Part shown: positions 37,879 through 47,762 of the stretch, one piece after another
Layout: each line of letters starts with the position of its first letter
Position numbering within the stretch: position 1 is the stretch's first letter
Assembly: GCA_963721725.1 (NCBI GenBank)
Contig: CAVRLX010000007.1
Span: 186,001-250,000, forward strand
From: RI-153 sp963721725
Lineage (GTDB): Bacteria > Chloroflexota > Anaerolineae > Caldilineales > Caldilineaceae
Direction of reading: 5' to 3'
DNA length: 64,000 nt
Position numbers and translations under genes: made by a program
Notes under the pieces: model-generated
Database searches by the model: none
Seen by the model: the letters and a program-made list of their open reading frames with translations, nothing else
Told to the model about the DNA's origin: nothing

Positions 37879-39329
37879 GGGTGTATTTCACTTTTAGGAA
37901 GGGAGATAAATGGAGTTCCAGTCGGCATCGAAAGAGTGCTGCAAGACAGCGGCGCGAATGGGAAGCAGGCGGTTGATACCAGGGCGACTCCAGCGCATGT
38001 CCGGACCACAGAAGCGAGCTTTGAACTGTTTTGCTTCAGATTCGACAACGCCTGAGCCGATGAGCAGGCGATCTTCCCGGTTTTGCATATAGTTCATGCG
38101 GCGCTGATTGTTCTCAAAATAGGTGGCATGGGAGAGGAGGACGTGGGCGTGGGCCGGGAGTTGGTCAGCGCGTTGGGTAAGCATGGAGGCGATTTGGGCA
38201 GCGTGCCCCTGATAGAGCAGGGTTTCGGTTGCGTTGTACCAACGAGTGACGGCCTGGGGTTTGTTGGGATAGTAGGCTTGAGCGGCCGCATGTAAGTGGG
38301 TCGTGGCATGATACCAGTCGGTCGTCGTGACTTTGGGCAGCAGGTATTCGTCAGCCAGATTCCAGATCCAAACCGCCCCATCGCCCAGCACTTGGGTGTT
38401 GGTAGCAGCTGGCCACTGACGTGCCTGGGCCTCTGCCCACATCTTACGCCCCAAAGGGGCTGGTTCACCCAAATGGGTGACATAACTCTGATAGCGGGCA
38501 CAAGCCTGCTCCACCAGTTCTTGGCTTTTCTCATCCTTGACCGTTTCTGACTCAATCACAAAGAGGCAGCCCACCTTCAGTTCCTTCCAGCCTTCTTTGC
38601 GGATATGCACCATCGCTCCATCCATAGACGCACACATCACCTCGCCGCACTTGACTGACTGGACAGGGGCCACGCCCCATTGAGGCAATGCGTTCGCCTT
38701 TTCCTCTTTCTTCTTCTCCGCTGCCTCGAACTGCGCTCCCCACTTCTTCACCCGTCGCCAAATCGTGCTGTCCGAGATCGCTATCTTCCCGATCCGTTCC
38801 ATCACCTGGGCGGCATCCTCATAACTGCTCGTCATCCCGCTCAGCCAGACCACCTGTTTGGCTATCTCCTCCGACCAGTGTTTGTCCCACACCGCTAGTT
38901 GCTGGTCCAGGGGGGAAAACCCCGCTTCGACACCGGGGACAATAGTAATAGCTTCGTTCTACCTCCAACTCTCCCACCAGACTCGTGATTTGTCTTGTCT
39001 GCTTATCCTTATACCTCATCTCTTTTCCGCACTGCGCACACGCAGGCCCAGGCACCGGCCTCACAGTTTCCTGTCGGTTTATCATCCCTTGTGCCAGCTT
39101 CCTTTCCCACTCTTTCCCCACCTCTAGCACTATCGCCTCTATCGCTGCCAACGTCGGTCCCTCCTGATTCCCCTCCCACTCCATCAGCTTTTCGATGCTC
39201 TCCTCTGCCTGCGCCATCAGATCTTTCTTTATCTCTTCTCGATTCATCCTCTTTCCCTCTCCCTTTCTTCGGCTTTTCCTTCTTTTCCCCTATCCTATCC
39301 TCACTTCGCCCTAAATCTGAAATACACCC
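37879..39329 (-). mobile_element. ISKra4-family insertion sequence B
   Basis: A 1,451-bp element with 20-bp inverted ends (37879-37898 and 39310-39329, 18 of 20 matching, starting GGGTGTATTTCA). Direct repeats TTGCAAAA flank it (37871-37878 and 39330-39337). The left repeat is shared with element A, so the two stand in tandem with one target copy between them. Confidence 0.85.
37894..39247 (-). CDS. ISKra4-family transposase, one frameshift
   Basis: 450 residues after joining two frames. The first frame (39247 down to about 38915) gives the helical N-terminus and a zinc-ribbon-like region (CAQCGKEM, YYYCPRCRSGVFP). The second gives the DDE core: SMDGAMVHIRKEG, QVLGDGAVWIWNLADEY, DWYHATTHLHAA and IGSGVVESEAKQF. 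The frames meet in a C6 run (minus strand) near 38911-38916, where dropping one C restores PLDQQLAVWDKHW. This could be an assembly error or a translational +1 shift; frameshifting at homopolymers is known in some IS families. It is distinctly different in sequence from the transposase of element A. Confidence 0.78.
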
Positions 39330-39337
39330 TTGCAAAA

Positions 39338-39639
39338 AAAGTAGTTGACACTACCAAAAAACCATGCTACATTGCTCCGGCATTTCAGTACTACTTTCAT
39401 GTATCGCTCTGTCCCACTACTGCCTTCATCGTTGCCTCCCTCAGAGCCAATCGTTCCTCTGCGCTCATCGTACCCTTCACTGTTGCCTTTGTAGAGAGCA
39501 AAATTTTGCTTGCGTGTGTTCGCGGGTTGAGTTCTCTCGTTGCATTTACCATAGATAGTACAGCAACAGATTCTAATTACTATACCCCTTGCGAAGCAGT
39601 CCCTTGACATCCATAACCATACGTATAGGAGATAGGCAG
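39338..39639 (+). promoter_or_regulatory. Upstream region of the protease gene with candidate promoter
   Basis: TTGACA (39345-39350) and TACATT (39368-39373) are 17 bases apart. The rest of this 300-base AT-rich stretch holds no supported gene. The candidate lies about 270 bases before the start, so a long leader or another promoter is possible. Confidence 0.35.
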
Positions 39640-42600
39640 ATGAAGATTCTCACTGTTTTCAGACAAGCATGGCTTGCTTTACTCATCATAGCCATGATGA
39701 GCCTAGTAGGTATTCAACCTTTACTGGCAGATGAAGAACAGCCCAATCCGACGCCCACTGCGCGAGAAAGAACACCTACCTATGCAGTTCCTTCCACAGT
39801 CTCTACGCGGGCAGTAAATCCGACAAATGCCCAGGATCTAGCAGAGGCAATGGGAATTAGTCCAGGAGATATTTTGGTCGCTAGCTTAAATGGTAGTGAT
39901 ACACGTGGTATTGGTATTGGAACGTCTAAGCTAAACCAGTTTCCGACTCAAGGAGAAACCTTTGCTATTCTGTCGACAGGGATGGCTGAAAGCGCTGATG
40001 ATCTAAATAGTCAGGGCAATCTATCTACAGAGTTAAGTGGGTTAAACAACTCTCAAGGAAATGACCTAGTACAGCTTGGATTAAAATTGCAGGTTCCGCT
40101 CAATCGCAACTGTTTAAGCTTTGACTTCGTCTATTTTTCAGAGGAATTCCCAGAGTTTGTAGGAAAGATATACAATGACACATTTACCGCCGAATTAGGA
40201 GGTACCAATCTTATTATTCAAGGGACTCAGGTCAGTGCTCCTTTGAACATTGCCTTTGATACGCAAGGTAATATTATCTCTGTCAACACAGTATTTGGTG
40301 TCTCACCAAATACTGGAACTACTTATGATGGAGGTACAGGTCTGTTACGCGCTAGAGCAGGGGTAACGCCAGGAAATGTGATCGACCTTGTTTTTTCAGT
40401 GCAGGATCTTGGCGATTCTATCTACGATTCGGCTGTCTTCTTGGACAAGTTTTTCTGGAGCAACGATCTATCCTGTGGTGGTGGAGAAGTCGTTGCAGAT
40501 ACTGACGAAGATGGACTTCTTGACTCTTGGGAGACCCGTGGAATTACTGTGCCCGTAACTAGTCAGCAAGGGTTTGAATTCGTAAATTTGCCTGCGATGG
40601 GCGCAGATCCAGAGCGAAAAGATATCTTTATCGAAGTAGACTATATGGTTGAACAAGGGCTTTGCATTCCATTCACCAACACCTGCTTCTTTGGTCATAA
40701 TCATCAACCACATCAGGAAGCCATCAATCGAGTCGTAGAAGCTTTCGCCAATGCACCTGTAACAAATCCAAATGGAGTTCCTGGTATTCACCTCCATGTG
40801 GACAATGGACCTAATAGCACAATGAATGTAAGCACTGGTGCTCGCTGGGGAAATTTATCTCATTCAAACAGCCTCTCCCACGATGACTCTCTAGGGTCTC
40901 GTACTTCTGACGGTAGCTATAACTGGCAAGAGTTTCAGTCTATCAAATCTAATATAGATAACTTTTCGCCTGCCAGAGCAGCCATTTTTCATTATAATAT
41001 CTTCGCTCATAATTTAGGTGATTTTGGGAGTACTAGTGGTATCTCTCGTAATGCACTCGATGAATTTGACGAGGGTGCAAGTGACTTTATTGTTAGCCTT
41101 GGCTCTTGGACTGATGGTATAGGTACAGTGGGTGAACAGGCTGGTACGTTCATGCATGAACTAGGCCATAACCTGGGTTTGCGTCATGGCGGTAATAATC
41201 ACACCGGCTTTAAGCCTAATTTCCTGAGCATTATGAACTATTTCTTTCAAACTCGTGGTTTGGCAATCGATGGTGCTGAAGGACACTTCGATTATTCAGA
41301 TGCTGCTTTGCGTCCGTTAAACGAAGCTAACCTAGCCGAATGGCTGGGATTGCAAAACGATCAATTCTGTGGCGGATCGCTCATCACACCGAATTGGGTT
41401 CTGACAGCTGCTCACTGCATAGACACAACAGCATCCAAAGACGTACAAATTGTAGCAGCAGCTCACAGGCTCAGTGAAGCAAGCAATCGAATCGATGTTG
41501 CAGGAATCTTTCCTCATCCCAACTACAATCCTGACACTAATGATTTTGATATTGCTTTAATAAGGTTAACTACGCCTTTGAACAATATTCCTATTTTGGC
41601 GACTAATGGCAACAACGCTTTCCCTACCGTGGGCAATAATGCTACGGTTATTGGTTGGGGCAACCGTATTGACCCAGGCACTGATTTCCCCGATGCACTC
41701 CAACAAGTGAACGTTCCTATCATCAGCAATGACACTTGTGATGCTGGCGTTTATGAAGGTCGAATTACAGATAATATGCTATGTGCAGGTCGGCCTCAAG
41801 GAGGAATCGACTCATGCCAAGGCGATAGTGGTGGGCCACTTGTAATTCAACAGAATAATCAGTGGTTACAAGTTGGCGTTGTCAGTTGGGGATTTGGTTG
41901 TGGTCAACCGGATCAATATGGTATTTATGCGCGAGTTTCTCAATTTGGGAATTGGATTTCAGAAACCATTGCAAAAAACGGCGGAAGTGCAGCACGCATT
42001 ATTGGCGGTCAAGAGGCTGAACCAGGTACATGGCCATGGATGGTGGCACTTGTATTTGCCAACGATGATGACACAATCGTCGGTGCCCCTGTAAATACTC
42101 TTGGTACACGTTACTTCTGTAATGGTAATGTACAATTCGTCGGCAATGCAAGTAATGTTGACGACAGTGATTTTAGCCGCATCGACTGGAATTGTAATGC
42201 TTCCCCTAGTGAGGCAAGTGTACAAGCAGATATCAATAATGACTCCTTTATTTCCGTTTTGCACAGCTATGATGACTGGGCCAATATAGTTTTCACTGGT
42301 GGAGCTATCGGGCAGCCAGGCGCTTCAGTTGATTTGCCTAACGAGACTCAACAAGATGAACTCACATTTGAGGAAGACGCAACGCTGCCTAAATTATACG
42401 CCGTATCCATAACTGCACCCGGTAATACTGCTGTTTTACCGGACACTACCGTGATGATGACCGCAACAGTCACGAATTTTGGAAGCAAAGACGATATTTA
42501 TAATATCTCCGCAAGTTCTACGTACACTTGGGCAGATCTTAGCAACGTACCAACAACGGTATCACTTGCTGCTGGTAGTAGTATATTGATTCCTATTTCC

Positions 42601-42685
42601 GTAACAATACCTGCTTCGGCTACCTCTGGTTCTGTAGATGAAATTGTGCTCAAAGTAACTAGCCAAGCAAATCCTCTTATTGTTG
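39640..42685 (+). pseudogene. Secreted zincin protease with inserted permuted trypsin domain, 5' part of an IS-split gene
   Basis: The open frame runs to 42726, but its last 13 codons lie in the IS. Residues: signal peptide (1-30); choice-of-anchor L-like domain (about 55-270: FDFVYFSEEFPEFVG); Ca-binding-like DTDEDGLLDSWE (about 288-299); zincin domain with HELGHNLGLRH (506-516); trypsin module 573-807; then the rest of the zincin (TRYFCNGNVQF, DINNDSFISVL); and Ig-like repeats. In the trypsin module His592, Asp637 and Ser730 form the triad, with Asp724 at the specificity position. The mature N-terminus IIGGQEAEPGTWPWMVAL comes last (from 787) instead of first. The ATG at 39640 has AGGAG eight bases upstream. 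Composition is AT-rich compared with flanking genes. Without the IS and with one frameshift repaired the protein is 1,330 residues. Confidence 0.8.
41356..42060 (+). other. Circularly permuted trypsin module
   Basis: Exactly 705 bp (235 codons) between two AACGAT copies (41356-41361 and 42061-42066). It starts at the strand before FCGGSLITPN and ends with the segment that normally begins mature trypsin. Both junctions are in frame and each side reads smoothly into zincin sequence if the module is removed. Confidence 0.75.
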
Positions 42686-44519
42686 ACTCATCTTTCGATG
42701 ATTTTTTTGAAGTTAGGGTGAATTGACGGCAGTTGGGTGTGCCAACTGAGAATAGATGTCGCTGGTGAACCCGAGCAGGCTGATGACGGACTGCTGAAGC
42801 TGAGTCAAGGGCGTGATGTGAGCAAATGAGTGGCTTGGCAGTGTGACAAAGGTCAGGTTAATGTTCTTGAATGCCTGCAATAGACGTTCGGTTGTTGGGC
42901 GCTGGGTGGTACGGGCTGGATTGCCAGCATAGAGACCGACTAATGTCTGCTTCTGTTCGTGGAGGGAACGACGCACCACAAACTCAGTCAGGGTCAAGAG
43001 CCGCAGGGCCACCGAAAAGAGATTGACCAAGCCAACAATACGCTGGTCCTGGTGCAGGTAGAGAGGGCGCAGGCCCAAAGGACGATTCTTCAGGCGGGAA
43101 AACCCCCGTTCATTGGCGGGGGATTGACGATAGGTGAGCACCGCATCCCCTAGGTCCATCTGTTCTTGGGGCGCATTGGTTACAAAGAGACGCCAACCAA
43201 AGTAGCGGCGCAAGACGGCGATGGCGTTCTGGTCTTGAGTGAGACGAAGCTGATAGTAGACGTTGGTTTCCACACGAGCGGGTTGCTCCTTGTACTTGCG
43301 GATGTTACGTTGGGTCTCTTGTCGTTCATAGTCAACCTGGATCAGCTCTTCCACCCGATGTTTCTTGAGCACTTGCTCTACTTGCGCCTGTAGAGCGGTC
43401 AGGTCGATGGCCAAACGTTTCCCCCGACCAGGCTTTGGCGCCAGGGTGGATAGCTGTTCCATCGCCCGCTGCAGACGTCCATCAAGGCCCTCTTGCGCCT
43501 GTTTGGCCAAGCTATCGGAATAGACAGCCAGGATGCGTTCCTGCCACCGAAACAATCCAGATGAGAGTGCCACCTCTTGCTGGCGTTCTGTTTCATAGCC
43601 TTTGGCAACCGTTGTGTTCCCAGCAGAATCTAGCTCGGAATCTGGCTCAAAGTCTGGATTCAGACGTCGAATTTCGAGCAGGGTCTGCTCTCCATCCAGC
43701 ACTGGGTTGACCAACGTCCGTAACAGGGCACTGTTCTCTCCCTTCTGGCTCAGCGGGACAAGATAGAAATTGTGGCTGGCTGCCATCTGCGCTCGAGTCT
43801 GCACCGCTTCCATCTTGCTGTCACCGATGTAGAGTAACCCGTCTCCCAACACCTGACGGCTCTGCTCAAACACAGGCAGATAGAGTCCATCGTCAGCCTG
43901 ATTGCCCGGGACGACCAAGGTGGCTATCGGTACGCCCATCCCTTGCAGTTCGCTCAGCATGATCTTAAACTGGGCCAGATCGGGTCGGTGATCCTTACTC
44001 ATACCATAGCGCAGCAGAGAACTCCCTTCCGGGTCGTGATAGACCGCAGCGCTGGTACTGTCCAACCAGACCCGTTTCTTGGGCAGTTCAAAGACCTGTA
44101 CCAGGTGCCGGCCCATCTTTTGTTCAATCCGTTGCCAGTCTACCTCTTGACTCAGGTAGTCCAGCACATCCGCCAGCCGGTCATCTGTAAAATCTTCAGA
44201 CCGCACTCCTTCTGGCACCAATTTCTGAAGCGTGCGCAGGTGCGCTTCTGCCCAAGGTTCTACATGACTTAAGCGATGGTCTGCCTCTGACAAGATATAG
44301 GCTAACCAGACCCCAGCAATCCAGCCAACGCTTAATCCCTGGTGGTTGCCATGCACGGGGATAACCTCATTCAATATCTGAGGTACACCCATGACCCGTA
44401 ACTGCTCTATCAGCACTGGAATATCGTCTACTCGTTCTGTTTGGACGTCCCTTTCTGTTCCCATAACAGAAGATTAGAATGAATTTCGCTTTTATTCCAA
44501 AAATCATCGAAAGATGAGT
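42686..44519 (-). mobile_element. IS1634-type insertion sequence
   Basis: A 1,834-bp element with perfect 21-bp terminal inverted repeats (42686-42706 and 44499-44519, starting ACTCATCTTTCGATGA). It is flanked by 5-bp target duplications TGTTG (42681-42685 and 44520-44524). It interrupts the secreted protease gene; joining the flanks restores the frame. Confidence 0.9.
42713..44464 (-). CDS. IS1634-family transposase (DUF4277 type)
   Basis: 583 residues, intact. The N-terminal DUF4277-like region (MGVPQILNEVIPVHGNHQG, WIAGVWLAYILSEADHRL) precedes the IS4-superfamily DDE core: VWLDSTSAAVYH with the first Asp, LLYIGDSKMEAVQT with the second, and NERGFSRLKNRPLGLRP carrying the Glu in a Y/R-E-K-like arrangement. 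The C-terminal leucine-rich end (LVNLFSVALRLLTLTEFVV) is usual for the group. The ATG at 44464 lies just inside the right terminal repeat. With perfect ends and an intact frame, this copy looks recent and potentially mobile. Confidence 0.9.
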   Translation of the reverse strand: MGTERDVQTERVDDIPVLIEQLRVMGVPQILNEVIPVHGNHQGLSVGWIAGVWLAYILSEADHRLSHVEPWAEAHLRTLQKLVPEGVRSEDFTDDRLADVLDYLSQEVDWQRIEQKMGRHLVQVFELPKKRVWLDSTSAAVYHDPEGSSLLRYGMSKDHRPDLAQFKIMLSELQGMGVPIATLVVPGNQADDGLYLPVFEQSRQVLGDGLLYIGDSKMEAVQTRAQMAASHNFYLVPLSQKGENSALLRTLVNPVLDGEQTLLEIRRLNPDFEPDSELDSAGNTTVAKGYETERQQEVALSSGLFRWQERILAVYSDSLAKQAQEGLDGRLQRAMEQLSTLAPKPGRGKRLAIDLTALQAQVEQVLKKHRVEELIQVDYERQETQRNIRKYKEQPARVETNVYYQLRLTQDQNAIAVLRRYFGWRLFVTNAPQEQMDLGDAVLTYRQSPANERGFSRLKNRPLGLRPLYLHQDQRIVGLVNLFSVALRLLTLTEFVVRRSLHEQKQTLVGLYAGNPARTTQRPTTERLLQAFKNINLTFVTLPSHSFAHITPLTQLQQSVISLLGFTSDIYSQLAHPTAVNSP

Positions 44520-44524
44520 TGTTG

Positions 44525-45472
44525 ATGTAGCTACTATCCACATAATTGTTGCCCTACCGGTTAATGCTGGGTGGAATCTAATTTCTTTCCCAGTTTACCC
44601 TTCGAATCCAGCCGTCCTTGGGGTTCTTCAGCAATTGGCAGCACAAGTAAATGTTGCACTTGGCTTTGAGAAGAACGGTATTGCATTCTATACAGATACC
44701 CCTCTATTTAACACCCTTACACAGATGGATGCTGAACATGGTTATTGGGTAAACCTAGAGCAATCTGGATATCTTGTAATAGATGGGGCAGAACTCCCGC
44801 TCGACACTCCTATTCAATTGGAGCAAGGTTGGAATCTAGTAGGGTACCTACCACAAGCACCACTGCCCGTTCCTAACGCACTTGCCTCCATTGCCGGAAA
44901 GTATGACAAACTGTTAGGGTATAGTCAGGGGGCAACCTCTTTCTACACAGACCTGCCACCTCAGTTAAATACGCTCAACATCATGGAACGAGGCAAAGGC
45001 TATTGGATTCACATGATGGAGCCCGGCACGCTGGACTATTCACAGGCCACAGCACCTACGGCACGCAGCCTGACAGCCCTTAATTATCCCCAGGCTAGCG
45101 TAGGTACAGCTGCCACCAATGAATGGATTAACGTCTACAGCACCAACAGCACGTACAATGGTCAACCTCTCTCTGTTGGTACAGTCGTTACCGCCGTCGG
45201 CGAGGATGCGCCACCAATTAGGATATGTGGTGGTACGCGAGACGGGCTGGTATGGTATTTTGGCAGTCTATGGCAACGATTCTTATACTCCAGAAGTAGA
45301 TGGCGCAATCTTTGGAGAGCAGATTCGATTCTTGATTAATGGTCAATCGGCGAACATTACAAATGGAGTTACTCCATTTTGGTTAAGCAATGGAGAGCTT
45401 TTTCAAGTTGACTTGGCAGCGGATGGTCCCAATATGTCTAGCAAACTCTATCTGCCGAGTATTGATCGATAG
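44525..45472 (+). pseudogene. 3' part of the IS-split protease gene, also frameshifted
   Basis: It continues the protease frame after the IS: the joined codons read ANPLIVDVATIHIIVALPV. Two GWNL-type domains follow (NAGWNLISFPVYPSNP; QGWNLVGYLPQAPLP), each with a YWV/YWI segment, and then a small beta domain (EWINVYSTNSTYNGQPLSVG). A one-base break at about 45218-45219 (AA for A) separates this from the end, which reads LGYVVVRETGWYGILAVYG through to SSKLYLPSIDR. The YLP-type tail is common in secreted Chloroflexota proteins. With the IS in place this part has no start signal of its own, so it is not expected to be made. Confidence 0.75.
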
Positions 45473-45486
45473 TCTCTGCTTTTGAG

Positions 45487-45522
45487 TGAGGGACTGACTT
45501 AATATATTGAGTCAGTCCCTCA
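45487..45522 (+). terminator. Terminator after the protease gene
   Basis: 13-bp stem TGAGGGACTGACT (45487-45499) with AGTCAGTCCCTCA (45510-45522) and an AT-rich 10-base loop, 15 bases after the stop. Confidence 0.75.
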
Positions 45523-45562
45523 ACACTGTTTACCCCATACAAAATGAACTAAGAGGAAACCT

Positions 45563-46375
45563 ATGCGTATCTTTACAAAAGTATTACTTGCTTTCATCAC
45601 AATAGTTACGCTCTTTTCAGGAAGCATCCTAAATGCTCAGGTTAAACCCACGCCCTATTGGATCAACTTTTACGGTAGCAACAGCATGCTTAATGGAAAA
45701 CCGGTTGCCGTTGGTACGGTCATTCGGGCTTATGATTCAAATGGCGTACAGTGTGGAACATATGTGGTAAATGTAGCTGGCCGCTATGGCTTTATGGCTT
45801 GCTACTTTGATGATCCAACCACAATGATAGATGAAGGGATTCGGCCAGGCGACACAGTGAGGTTTACTGTCGATGGAAGTCTAGCGGGGTCTGTCGCTAT
45901 TCCTATTGGAATGGGGAATGGACAACGCATTGAATTCAACTTTGCAATTACAACAATCCAAGAAGTACCATCCTGCATTGACGCTTACGAAACCAACGAC
46001 AAACACGCCACGGCCAAATGGCTCACCGATCTCGAAGCGCATACCTTCCTCAGCAAGAAGGAAGGCTGGGATCAGGACTGGGCCAAGTTTAACGCCAAAG
46101 CCAACTGGACTTATCAGATCAAGGCCCGCAGCAACCAGCCGCTCTCCATTGTCCACCCCATTCTGCGGCTCTATGATGAAGAGGGAAACTTGATCGAAGA
46201 GAACAGCATGGACAAGTGGGGACGCGGCGCAGAGATTTGGTGGTGGAACGGCGGTGATGAACAAACCATGTACATCCAGGTGGAAGAAGCTGAAGGCCGT
46301 TACGGTTGCCTCCACTATGCGTTGATGGCAAAACCTTGGTCACCCGATCAAATGAAAGCACAGTTTGGGCAATAG
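45563..46375 (+). CDS. Secreted two-domain protein related to the protease tail
   Basis: 270 residues. A signal peptide (1-25, ending LNAQ) leads into a small beta domain (about 28-130: YWINFYGSNSMLNGKPVAVG, GTYVVNVAGRYGFMACYF, DTVRFTVDG) that clearly parallels the last domain of the neighbouring protease. A second domain (about 138-270: CIDAYETNDKHATAKWL, WAKFNAKANWTYQIKARS, LRLYDEEGNLI) resembles bacterial pre-peptidase C-terminal modules. The DNA is AT-rich up to about 45985 and clearly GC-richer after, so the gene looks like a fusion of foreign and host sequence. GAGGAAACCT precedes the ATG. The function is unknown; extracellular binding is likely. Confidence 0.65.
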   Translation: MRIFTKVLLAFITIVTLFSGSILNAQVKPTPYWINFYGSNSMLNGKPVAVGTVIRAYDSNGVQCGTYVVNVAGRYGFMACYFDDPTTMIDEGIRPGDTVRFTVDGSLAGSVAIPIGMGNGQRIEFNFAITTIQEVPSCIDAYETNDKHATAKWLTDLEAHTFLSKKEGWDQDWAKFNAKANWTYQIKARSNQPLSIVHPILRLYDEEGNLIEENSMDKWGRGAEIWWWNGGDEQTMYIQVEEAEGRYGCLHYALMAKPWSPDQMKAQFGQ

Positions 46376-46388
46376 GCTCTTTTGTACA

Positions 46389-46423
46389 AAAGCCCGCCAG
46401 CATACCGCTGACGGGCTTTTTGA
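46389..46423 (+). terminator. Rho-independent terminator
   Basis: Stem AAAAGCCCGCCAGC/GCTGACGGGCTTTT with one mismatch, ending in TTTTT, 14 bases beyond the secreted-protein stop. Confidence 0.88.
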
Positions 46424-46468
46424 TGCATCCAGGTAAATCGGAATTACGCACAGCAGAATGTCGATAAG

Positions 46469-46501
46469 AGAAGTTGAACTTTGCTGAAAAGTTCAACTTC
46501 T
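46469..46501. repeat. GAAGTTGAACTTT hairpin
   Basis: Perfect 14-bp stem (46469-46482 with 46488-46501, loop GCTGA). A closely similar hairpin lies at 60922-60960, also just after a gene. Confidence 0.65.
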
Positions 46502-46533
46502 AGGCTACCGATAGCACCACAGAATACCGTGGA

Positions 46534-47643
46534 TCAGGTGATGCCACATGAGCAAGCGATTTTTGGCGGTCTGGCTGGGCGTTTTGGTGGCTGATGGACC
46601 GTCGGGACTTTGAACCATAACAACTCCTGGACGGACCAGCGATGATCGGACAGGCCAGCGGCTATGGCTGGCGTGCGTTTGACCCAGCGGCGACGGCCCT
46701 GATGGGCGATGTAGAGCGGCAGAGGCAGACGCTTGTGCCAGGTGCAAAAGTTGTAGACGGTGCCAACCAGATACATGCCGGCCACAACGGATTCAGCAGT
46801 ACGGGGCAGAGACCGAGAGCGACGAGCCAGGGCATTGAGTCGCTGGCGAAAGGTGGCGTTGAACCGTTCGATGTAAGCGGTGTTGATTGTGCCACCACCC
46901 TGACTGACATCAATCAAGCCCTGCACAAAGTCCTTTGTTCCCTGCACAATTCGGCGGTCAATCGAGAAAGTCTTCTTCGTACGATGCTTGACGACCTGCA
47001 CAATGGCGATGTCCTGGCCAGGCAATCAGCCGAGGCCGTCCGAGTTTGCCGATGTGCAAGAGTGAACGAAAACTACGTCGGGTTGCCTTGATGTAGCTGA
47101 CCAGGCCATCGACGGCCATCAAGAGAGGACGACAGAGTGCCACTCGATGCACCTGGTCCATCAAAGACTGTATCAGATCCATATCCCGTTTAGATCTGAC
47201 TGCACCGCAGAGCCAGAACCGGGGGGCGACCATCACGGCCAGGGCTACCCAGAGTGCGCCCACTTGGCTGTTGACCTTGATTTCATCTGCCTGGACCTGC
47301 TGTAGGTCTAGGGGATGTTCAGACAACAGATGCTCTTGCACTCGCTGACAGTGCAGACCGGCCTTCTGCTGCCAATCTGCGACCGTCCGCTCATCCAGAT
47401 CAAAGGCGGCGACAACTGCCTGTCGAGGACATCCATGGGCCATCAGCGTCGTCACCTGTGTAAACAGCTCCGGTGACTTCTTGATGCCATTGACTGCTGT
47501 ACCCGCCCGCTCGCTAAAGGTCTTGCCACAGCAGGTGCATTTATATCGTTTCTCTTTGCGGCTGTGAATCACAATGTTGCTAAAGTCGTCTTCCCGCTGG
47601 CGTGACAGCCAGAATTCGGGCAGAATTGTTCCTGAGGGTTCAT
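46534..47643 (-). CDS. IS1-like transposase, two frameshifts
   Basis: About 369 residues after repair. The start at 47643 (AAAGGAG upstream) gives MNPQEQFCPNSGCHASG, then a missing base in a G run near 47615-47620. The next frame gives a second zinc-finger half (RYKCTCCGKTFSERAGTAV), an HTH (DERTVADWQQKAGL) and the core (VQADEIKVNSQVGALWVALAV). A second break near 47023-47027 (extra G) leads to the last frame with NTAYIERFNATFRQRLNAL and YLVGTVYNFCTWHKRL, carrying the catalytic Glu. This pattern fits the IS1 family. I could not find convincing terminal inverted repeats, so element ends are not given. Confidence 0.7.
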
Positions 47644-47762
47644 CTGTCCACTCCTTTTGTTTTCAGCGACAAAAGTGTGTCAGAGAACCCTCGCTTTTTT
47701 CAAATCCACGCTATTGTGGAGTCCTACCAGGCTAACCGCGTAGCTCATAAAACTATCCTTAA

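Noticed and set aside
46501..47690. Terminal inverted repeats of the IS1-like element
   Set aside because: Best candidate ends match at only about 6 of 18 positions, which is no better than chance.
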